34,412 nucleotides of DNA, from NCBI GenBank assembly GCA_002862705.1, contig PKDU01000046.1, positions 1-34,412 on the forward strand, given 5' to 3'. Under the pieces are notes generated by a model, which searched no databases, was not told where the DNA came from, and saw nothing but the letters and a program-made list of their open reading frames with translations. Origin of the DNA: Flavobacteriaceae bacterium (GTDB lineage Bacteria > Bacteroidota > Bacteroidia > Flavobacteriales > Flavobacteriaceae). Below are positions 26,002 through 32,372 of this stretch, one piece after another. Within the stretch, counting starts at the first letter, position 1; each line of letters starts with the position of its first letter. The translations under genes were made by a program, and so were the position numbers.

Positions 26002-26981
26002 AAACAGCACTAATAACAGGCGCAGCAGGCTTTCTCGGATCACATTTATGCGATAAACTGTTGGCTAAAGGCATGTCGGTTATTGGCATGGACAACCTGA
26101 TTACGGGCTCCATGTCTAATATTGCCCATTTAGAGGACAACTCAAATTTTCGTTTTGTAAATCACGATGTGTGTGAGCATATAGTAATTGAAGGTGACTT
26201 GGATTATATACTTCATTTTGCCTCTCCTGCGAGCCCAATTGATTACTTAAAAATTCCCATACAAACGCTTAAGGTTGGTGCGCTTGGCACGCATAATGTA
26301 CTAGGACTAGCAAGAGCAAAAAATGCCCGTGTTTTAGTGGCTTCTACGTCAGAAATTTATGGTGACCCCCTCGTTCACCCACAAACCGAAGATTACTTTG
26401 GCAACGTTAACACCATTGGCCCTAGAGGAGTATATGATGAAGCCAAACGCTATTTGGAGTCCATTACGATGGCATATCACCGCTATCACGGTGTAGACAC
26501 ACGTATCATTCGTATTTTTAATACATATGGCCCAAGAATGCGCTTAAACGATGGGCGCGTTATTCCTGCTTTTATGGGGCAAGTGCTCAGGGGAGAGGAT
26601 TTGACGGTTTTTGGAGACGGCTCGCAAACGCGTTCATTTTGTTTTGTGGAAGATGAGATCGAAGGTATTTACCGCCTTTTGATGAGCGATTATCATCTGC
26701 CAGTGAATATTGGAAACCCGGATGAAATTACCATTTTAGATTTTGCCCAAGAGATCATAGCCCTTACGGGAACAGATCAAAAGATTGTTTACAAAGAACT
26801 GCCCAAGAATGATCCATTACAGCGAAAGCCAGACATTACCAAAGCTAAAGAAATTCTAGGCTGGGAACCAAAAGTGGGTAGAGCAGAAGGAATGCAGCGC
26901 ACCTATGATTACTTTAAGTCTTTAAGCCAAGAAGGGTTAAATAAAATGGAATATAGAGATTTCACGTCTTTTAAAACCTAG
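25998..26981 (+). CDS. uxs: UDP-glucuronate decarboxylase (UDP-xylose synthase)
   Basis: Converts UDP-glucuronic acid to UDP-xylose with bound NAD, using the product of the preceding gene. The 327-residue short-chain dehydrogenase-type protein begins [19 protein letters not shown]. It has [19 protein letters not shown] and the active-site sequence [11 protein letters not shown] with Tyr146 and Lys150. [19 protein letters not shown] and [14 protein letters not shown] are characteristic of UXS rather than of UDP-glucose epimerases. It overlaps ugd by four bases, a strong sign that the two act as one module. Confidence 0.95.
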   Translation: MKTALITGAAGFLGSHLCDKLLAKGMSVIGMDNLITGSMSNIAHLEDNSNFRFVNHDVCEHIVIEGDLDYILHFASPASPIDYLKIPIQTLKVGALGTHNVLGLARAKNARVLVASTSEIYGDPLVHPQTEDYFGNVNTIGPRGVYDEAKRYLESITMAYHRYHGVDTRIIRIFNTYGPRMRLNDGRVIPAFMGQVLRGEDLTVFGDGSQTRSFCFVEDEIEGIYRLLMSDYHLPVNIGNPDEITILDFAQEIIALTGTDQKIVYKELPKNDPLQRKPDITKAKEILGWEPKVGRAEGMQRTYDYFKSLSQEGLNKMEYRDFTSFKT

Positions 26982-27016
26982 CCAGACATACAATAAGCCC
27001 CTTATAATGTCGTTGT

Positions 27017-27024
27017 TATACTTG
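27017..27024 (+). promoter_or_regulatory. Weak -7 promoter box before the initiating transferase
   Basis: TATACTTG fits TAnnTTTG at seven of eight positions and would start transcription about 12 bases before the TTG start at 27041. The 59-base gap after uxs is one of the few breaks in the cluster, so an internal promoter is possible but unproven. Confidence 0.25.
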
Positions 27025-27040
27025 ACCAACTTTTTTACTA

Positions 27041-28387
27041 TTGGAGAAAAATATACAAGAAAGCTTTAAGTTACTACCATACCTCCCTTTTTGGTTTTTT
27101 GAGTGGGGGTCTCTATTTGTTTGTTCTTTATACACCCTTAAGCCTACCTTTTTAACCAACAATAACACAACGGTCTTTTATGTGTTAGTATCCATTTGGT
27201 TGCTTGGCGGGATTTTGTCCCGATTTTACAACTATGAGCGCAACCTGAATTTTACTAAACAAGTACAACGTTTTATTTTATTTTCTTTCTTCTGGGCGGC
27301 TTTTTTTTATTTAGCCACCCTCTTTTTTTCGGATAAACTTGTATGGAACACTTTAGCAGTAATCAATTTTACAGTAAGCCTATTCCTTATAAAAGCGTTA
27401 GCCGTAATTGTGTTGTTTAAACTCAGGAAAAGTGTTCCGCTGTTTCAAGAAAAAATATTGGTATACAATGCAGATTCAGGAACTAATTTCATTAAAGATG
27501 TGCGTGATCTAAAAAGAACAGGATTTAACATTTACGAAGCAGACAAAACACTTTTTGAAGAAACTTCTTTTGACCAACTACAACAAACAATACAAGAAAA
27601 TAACATAAAATCCATATATGTGCCTCTTGATATCGTTTTAGACGAGACAAATGCCCACATATTAAATTTAAACTGGAATAAGCGGGTTCGTATTAAACTT
27701 ATTACAAATTATAACTCCCCCATTACAGTTAGAAATGCGCACTGTTACGGGCTTACACAAGTGGTATCACATCATGTAAGTCCACTAGACTCGATTTTAT
27801 ATCGAATTCAAAAAAGACTTTTTGACATTGTTTTTTCTGGGGCTGTTATTGTTGGGCTGTTATCTTGGTTTACTCCCCTTTTGGCCATTTTGATTTGGGC
27901 AGACTCAAAAGGACCCTTATTTTTTATTCAAAAACGGCCAGGACGCTTTAAAAAAACATTCCCTTGTATAAAATTTAGGTCAATGACCGTCAACAACCGA
28001 ACAGAGAAGTCAGCAACTAAAAATGATGCCAGGGTAACCCGAGTTGGAAGGGTTATTCGCAACACAAGTCTAGACGAATTACCGCAGTTTTTCAATGTTT
28101 TTTTTGGACAGATGTCTATTGTCGGACCAAGACCCAACTTAACATCCCAAAACGATCATTACAGTAAAATTTTTGATGATTATCCAAAACGCATGTATTT
28201 AAAGCCCGGTATTACAGGCTTGGCACAAGTTAGCGGAGCAAGAGGCGGTATTGATAACGACATTGAAATGAAGCATCGCATCAAATACGACATTTTCTAC
28301 ATCAGACACTGGTCTTTTGCACTTGATATAAAAATCATTATCCGAACCGTGATAAACATCATCAGAGGCGAAGAAAAAGCCTATTAG
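27041..28387 (+). CDS. Undecaprenyl-phosphate sugar phosphotransferase (WbaP/WcaJ type)
   Basis: Initiates repeat-unit assembly by moving a sugar-1-phosphate from a UDP-sugar to undecaprenyl phosphate. The 448-residue protein has about four N-terminal transmembrane helices, a central soluble Rossmann-like domain, a further membrane helix (DIVFSGAVIVGLLSW), and the bacterial sugar transferase domain. That domain shows GPLFFIQKRPGRF, CIKFRSM, LDELPQFFNVFFGQMSIVGPRP and KPGITGLAQVSG, with YDIFYIRHWSFALDIKI at the end. The start is TTG at 27041; an in-frame TGA lies six codons upstream. The sugar is unknown, often glucose or galactose. Its stop overlaps that of the convergent EamA gene by three bases. 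Confidence 0.93.
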   Translation: MEKNIQESFKLLPYLPFWFFEWGSLFVCSLYTLKPTFLTNNNTTVFYVLVSIWLLGGILSRFYNYERNLNFTKQVQRFILFSFFWAAFFYLATLFFSDKLVWNTLAVINFTVSLFLIKALAVIVLFKLRKSVPLFQEKILVYNADSGTNFIKDVRDLKRTGFNIYEADKTLFEETSFDQLQQTIQENNIKSIYVPLDIVLDETNAHILNLNWNKRVRIKLITNYNSPITVRNAHCYGLTQVVSHHVSPLDSILYRIQKRLFDIVFSGAVIVGLLSWFTPLLAILIWADSKGPLFFIQKRPGRFKKTFPCIKFRSMTVNNRTEKSATKNDARVTRVGRVIRNTSLDELPQFFNVFFGQMSIVGPRPNLTSQNDHYSKIFDDYPKRMYLKPGITGLAQVSGARGGIDNDIEMKHRIKYDIFYIRHWSFALDIKIIIRTVINIIRGEEKAY

Positions 28388-29277
28388 CTTTTTGTTTGAT
28401 ACTGCTTGGTCACCAAATAAACACCAAGCAATACAACCCCACCAGCGCCAAGCTTATAAGCTGTTAGCGCATCTGCACCCACCAGAATCGCATATCCAAT
28501 ACCAATCAACGGTTGTAAATAGGTAAACACCCCAACCGTACTGGCTTTTAGCTGCTTGAGGGCATATACATTGAGCAAGTAGGTCATAAAAGTCGTTCCT
28601 ATTACCACAAAAGCAAAACGCCAAAGGGCCTCAAAAGGCAGGGCACTCCAGGCAACCTCGCTAAATTCAGGATAGCTGATGGGCAATGCCATTATAAAAC
28701 CAAACAAAAACAACCACTTTAATAAATGCACGGTCGTATACTTTGCCGAGAGTGACTTAACCAGAACCAAATACATGGCAAACGACGAAGCATTGACGAC
28801 AAAAAGCGTATTCCCCAAAGGAATATTGGGAGCATCTTGACGGATCTCATTCCCAAAAACAATCAATACCAAAGCCCCGATAAAGCCTAATATTACGCCA
28901 ACGACCCTTGGAAGTAAAAGCCGCTCTTTTATGAGAATTGCCGAAAATACAAACACCAGAATGGGAGTAATGGTTATGAGTACAGCACTGTTAATAGGTG
29001 TTGAAAGTTCAATTCCCTTAAAAAAGCAAAGCATGTTTATAACCATGCCAAAGAGCGCACAAAGTAGCATCTTCGGAAGATCAGCACGGTCAATTTTTTG
29101 TTGCGGAATAAAGAGGCTTACCAGCCAAAACAAAATTGCTGCTCCAAGAAGACGTACTTGAACAAAACCAAACCCTTGAATATATGTGGGCATCACCTCT
29201 TTGGCGATGGTATGGTTTAGACCATAGATGGTTGTTGCTCCCAAAGCGGCCAGAAGCGCCAGTGTTCGCTTATCCAT
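28384..29277 (-). CDS. EamA family (DMT superfamily) transporter
   Basis: A 297-residue inner-membrane protein with about ten transmembrane helices arranged as two EamA repeats. The first opens ALLAALGATTIYGLNHTIAKE and the second follows PLGNTLFVVNASSFAMYLV. Conserved proline- and glycine-bearing helices such as PINSAVLITITPILVFVFS and YLQPLIGIGYAILVG are typical of drug/metabolite exporters. The substrate cannot be predicted. The start is taken as ATG at 29277; a TTG directly before it is also in frame. It begins within the last eight bases of the ArsC-like gene, so the two are co-transcribed. It converges on the polysaccharide cluster and marks its right boundary. Confidence 0.9.
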   Translation of the reverse strand: MDKRTLALLAALGATTIYGLNHTIAKEVMPTYIQGFGFVQVRLLGAAILFWLVSLFIPQQKIDRADLPKMLLCALFGMVINMLCFFKGIELSTPINSAVLITITPILVFVFSAILIKERLLLPRVVGVILGFIGALVLIVFGNEIRQDAPNIPLGNTLFVVNASSFAMYLVLVKSLSAKYTTVHLLKWLFLFGFIMALPISYPEFSEVAWSALPFEALWRFAFVVIGTTFMTYLLNVYALKQLKASTVGVFTYLQPLIGIGYAILVGADALTAYKLGAGGVVLLGVYLVTKQYQTKS

Positions 29278-29626
29278 CAAGCGCCGTTTTCATTGCTGCA
29301 ACAGTTGCTTTCGAATTCCCCAAAAACACGTTGTTATTCCAAATAAGGATGGGTCGCTTAAGGCAGCTGTACTCTTTTTCAAGCAATGCTTTATATACCG
29401 CCTCTGAAAACACAGCTCCCTCTCGTTTCAGCTGCGCATAGACACGCCCGCGCTTGTTTATAAACTGCTCATAATTGTTTGTATGATTATATAAAAAACG
29501 CAATTGTTCAGGTGTTACCATTGCTTCTTTTAGGTTTTGTAGAAAATCTGCGTCTTCTATACCCAATGATTTGATGATACGGACACAGGTAGAACAAGTA
29601 GACAGATAAAGAAAGGTGTTTTTCAT
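29270..29626 (-). CDS. ArsC/Spx-like thioredoxin-fold protein
   Basis: A 118-residue protein of the arsenate reductase (ArsC/Spx/YffB) family. The N-terminal strand MKNTFLYLSTCSTCVRIIKSLG carries a CxxC pair at Cys11 and Cys14, and the C-terminal half has the cis-proline region LKRPILIWNNNVFLGNSKATV. The small size and CxxC are common to Bacteroidota members annotated as ArsC family, and arsenate reduction should not be assumed. A box reading CACCTTTG lies seven bases before the ATG, close to the -7 consensus. The gene overlaps the EamA gene by eight bases. Confidence 0.85.
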   Translation of the reverse strand: MKNTFLYLSTCSTCVRIIKSLGIEDADFLQNLKEAMVTPEQLRFLYNHTNNYEQFINKRGRVYAQLKREGAVFSEAVYKALLEKEYSCLKRPILIWNNNVFLGNSKATVAAMKTALDG

Positions 29627-29633
29627 AATGATA

Positions 29634-29641
29634 CAAAGGTG
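29634..29641 (-). promoter_or_regulatory. Putative -7 promoter box for the ArsC-like/EamA pair
   Basis: The minus strand reads CACCTTTG, seven of eight positions of TAnnTTTG, seven bases before the ATG at 29626. The implied leader is only one to three nucleotides. Confidence 0.35.
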
Positions 29642-29752
29642 AGTAAATTAACTAAATATGGGCCAATTTCAACCATTTTTTAGGGAATAGAAAAAGTTAA
29701 TTTGTTTCAAGACAAAATGAACAGCACCATGAATAAATAACAATCACAGATA

Positions 29753-29760
29753 TACTTTTG
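29753..29760 (+). promoter_or_regulatory. Putative -7 promoter box upstream of the PLP enzyme gene
   Basis: TACTTTTG is an exact TAnnTTTG match, 42 bases before the ATG at 29803. Unlike other boxes in the window it leaves a leader of about 35-40 nucleotides, which contains a ten-codon open frame (29768-29800, MIQQVNLFKI). Confidence 0.4.
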
Positions 29761-29802
29761 TTTGCTAATGATACAACAGGTAAATTTGTTCAAAATATAG
29801 CC

Positions 29803-30957
29803 ATGGCAAATAAAAAACTAAAATTCAACTCCCGAACCATTCACGGCGGTCAACAGCCCGACAAAGCCTATGGCTCCGTTATGCCCCCCGTTTATTTTAC
29901 ATCTACCTATGCGCAAGAAAAGCCGGGAACTCACCTTGGTTACGAATATAGTCGATCACACAACCCAACACGGACTGCACTAGAGGCCTCACTTGCCAAT
30001 ATTGAGTCAGGTGCTCATGCACTTGCTTTTGCTTCAGGCATGGCCGCTATTGATGCGGTAATAAAACTTTTAAAACCTGGCGATGAGGTTATTTCAACAA
30101 ACGACTTATACGGAGGAACCTATCGGATTTTTGATAAGATGTTTGCTGCTTATGGCATTACTTTTCATTTTGTTCCAATGGGGGATATGGAAGTAGTCGA
30201 AAAGCATATTAACGCAAACACCAAATTGCTTTGGGTAGAAACGCCAACCAACCCATTGATGCAAGTCATCGATATTAAGGCCATGGCAGCACTAGCTAAG
30301 GCACACAAGCTTTTACTAGCTGTTGACAACACCTTTGCGTCACCCTACTTACAACGCCCTTTGGAATTAGGTGCCGATATTGTCATGCACTCTGCTACCA
30401 AATATCTGGGCGGACACAGCGACGTTGTTTTGGGCGCATTGGTTGTCAATGATGCGGATTTGGCCGACCGTTTAGCATTTATTCAAAATGCCAGCGGCGC
30501 CGTACCAGGCCCAATGGACGCATTTTTGGTATTACGAGGGATCAAAACCCTTCATGTACGCATGCAGCGACATTGTGAAAACGGCCGCGCAGTAGCGATG
30601 TTTTTAGAAAGTCACCCTGAGGTTTCAAAAGTGTATTGGCCAGGACTTAAAGACCACCCCAACCATGAAGTTGCCAAAGCACAAATGGATGATTTTGGCG
30701 GCATGATTTCTTTTGTCCACAAAGACAATAGCCTTGAAAAAGCAGTAGCTATTGTGTCGTCGTTTCAAGTATTTACTTTGGCAGAGTCTTTGGGCGGTGT
30801 GGAAAGCTTAGCGGGACATCCAGCAAGCATGACGCACGCCTCTATTCCAAAAGAAAAACGTGAAAAAACGGGCGTTACCGATGGTCTTATTCGCCTTAGT
30901 GTTGGCATTGAAGACAGCGAAGATTTGATCGCCGACTTAGCTCAAGCCCTGAGTTAA
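29803..30957 (+). CDS. Cystathionine gamma-synthase family PLP enzyme
   Basis: A PLP-dependent enzyme of the Cys/Met metabolism family, 384 residues from ATG at 29803. It shows RTIHGGQQPDKAYGSVMPP and YEYSRSHNPTRTALE at the N-terminus, AFASGMAAIDAV, WVETPTNPLMQVIDI, AVDNTFASPYLQRPL, and the cofactor lysine Lys200 in HSATKYLGGHSDVV. The C-terminal part has AESLGGVESLAGHPASMTHA. Cystathionine gamma-synthase, cystathionine beta- or gamma-lyase and methionine gamma-lyase are hard to separate by eye; the sequence looks closest to bacterial MetB or gamma-lyase types. The frame is open a further 15 codons upstream from a TTG at 29758, but that part lies on the promoter box. Confidence 0.92.
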   Translation: MANKKLKFNSRTIHGGQQPDKAYGSVMPPVYFTSTYAQEKPGTHLGYEYSRSHNPTRTALEASLANIESGAHALAFASGMAAIDAVIKLLKPGDEVISTNDLYGGTYRIFDKMFAAYGITFHFVPMGDMEVVEKHINANTKLLWVETPTNPLMQVIDIKAMAALAKAHKLLLAVDNTFASPYLQRPLELGADIVMHSATKYLGGHSDVVLGALVVNDADLADRLAFIQNASGAVPGPMDAFLVLRGIKTLHVRMQRHCENGRAVAMFLESHPEVSKVYWPGLKDHPNHEVAKAQMDDFGGMISFVHKDNSLEKAVAIVSSFQVFTLAESLGGVESLAGHPASMTHASIPKEKREKTGVTDGLIRLSVGIEDSEDLIADLAQALS

Positions 30958-30970
30958 ATAAAATTATACA

Positions 30971-30978
30971 TACATTTA
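30971..30978 (+). promoter_or_regulatory. Possible -7 promoter box for gdhA
   Basis: TACATTTA fits seven of eight positions of TAnnTTTG, 18 bases before the gdhA ATG. The gap of only 39 bases after the PLP enzyme gene allows either read-through or a separate promoter. Confidence 0.3.
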
Positions 30979-30996
30979 GGTTTCAAATCGACGACT

Positions 30997-32337
30997 ATGG
31001 AAAAAATCATCACTAATTTTTTGCAAGAAGTAAACCAACGCAACACCAATGAGCCGGAGTTTATGCAGGCCGTTTCTGAAGTAGCGCAAACGGTTATACC
31101 CTACATTGTTGCCAATGATATTTATCACGGAAAAAACATCCTGATGCGCATGGCAGAACCTGAACGTGTGGTTATGTTTCGTGTGCCATGGATTGATGAT
31201 AGCGGAGAAATCCGTGTGAACAGGGGGTATCGTATTGAAATGAATTCAGCTATTGGCCCATATAAAGGGGGGTTACGGTTTCATGAGTCGGTTAACCTTA
31301 GTATTTTAAAGTTTTTAGCTTTTGAGCAAGTATTTAAAAATGCCTTGACTACACTTCCCATGGGAGGCGGAAAGGGAGGCGCTGATTTTAATCCAAAAGG
31401 CAAATCAGACGCTGAGCTAATGCGCTTTTGCCAAAGTTTTATGACGGAACTGTTTCGCCACATCGGCCCTAACCGAGATATTCCAGCCGGTGATATTGGT
31501 GTTGGCGGTAGAGAAATAGGCTATATGTTTGGTCAGTACAAACGTTTAAAAAATGAGTTTACAGGTGTTCTTACTGGTAAAGGCATTTCTTGGGGAGGCT
31601 CACTTATCCGTCCTGAGGCAACAGGATATGGCGCAGTATATTTTGCGCAAAATATGCTGGAAACAAGAGGTGCTTCTTCTGAAGGAAAAAAAGTAGTGAT
31701 ATCTGGTTCTGGAAATGTGGCACAATATGCGGCTGAAAAAGCCATTCAGCTTGGATCAAAGGTTTTGACAATGTCAGACTCTTCTGGATTTATTCATGAC
31801 CCAGATGGGATTGATGAAGAAAAGTTGGCTTTTATCATGCAGTTTAAAAACGTGCGCCGACAACGCATCCATAAATATGTGGAGCAGTATCCCAAAGCTA
31901 GTTTTCACAAAGGCGAAAAACCATGGCGTGTTTCGTGTGACATCGCCATGCCCTGCGCAACACAAAATGAGCTTGATGGCGTAGATGCCAATATCCTAAT
32001 TTCCAACGGTTGCTATTGTGTGAGCGAAGGAGCAAATATGCCTTCCACACCAGAGGCAATATTACACTTTCACAACAACAACGTACTATACGCACCAGGG
32101 AAGGCTTCAAATGCAGGAGGCGTGGCAGTTTCTGGCCTTGAAATGGCACAAAACTCCCTCCGCTACAGCTGGACACGCGATGAGGTTGATCAGCGCTTAC
32201 AACACATCATGAAAGACATTCACCAAGCCTGTGCTTCGTATGGTAAAGGGAAAGAAGGCATTAATTATGAAAAGGGGGCTAACATAGCAGGGTTTGTTAA
32301 GGTTGCCGATGCCATGCTGGCACAAGGCGTGGTCTGA
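30997..32337 (+). CDS. gdhA: Glutamate dehydrogenase, NADP-type
   Basis: Catalyses reversible reductive amination of 2-oxoglutarate to glutamate. The 446-residue protein has the length of hexameric class I enzymes. It carries YRIEMNSAIGPYKGGLRFH, the catalytic block LPMGGGKGGADFNPKGKS, GPNRDIPAGDIGVGGREIG, and the Rossmann motif VVISGSGNVAQYAAEKA in the coenzyme domain. The following serine-containing region (TMSDSSGFIHD) is what NADP-preferring enzymes usually have. The C-terminal ASNAGGVAVSGLEMAQNS is conserved. It follows the PLP enzyme gene by 39 bases and precedes the PorZ-like gene by 35 bases. Confidence 0.97.
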   Translation: MEKIITNFLQEVNQRNTNEPEFMQAVSEVAQTVIPYIVANDIYHGKNILMRMAEPERVVMFRVPWIDDSGEIRVNRGYRIEMNSAIGPYKGGLRFHESVNLSILKFLAFEQVFKNALTTLPMGGGKGGADFNPKGKSDAELMRFCQSFMTELFRHIGPNRDIPAGDIGVGGREIGYMFGQYKRLKNEFTGVLTGKGISWGGSLIRPEATGYGAVYFAQNMLETRGASSEGKKVVISGSGNVAQYAAEKAIQLGSKVLTMSDSSGFIHDPDGIDEEKLAFIMQFKNVRRQRIHKYVEQYPKASFHKGEKPWRVSCDIAMPCATQNELDGVDANILISNGCYCVSEGANMPSTPEAILHFHNNNVLYAPGKASNAGGVAVSGLEMAQNSLRYSWTRDEVDQRLQHIMKDIHQACASYGKGKEGINYEKGANIAGFVKVADAMLAQGVV

Positions 32338-32372
32338 CATACGTCATCAGCTTTTTACTCGTTTAACATATA

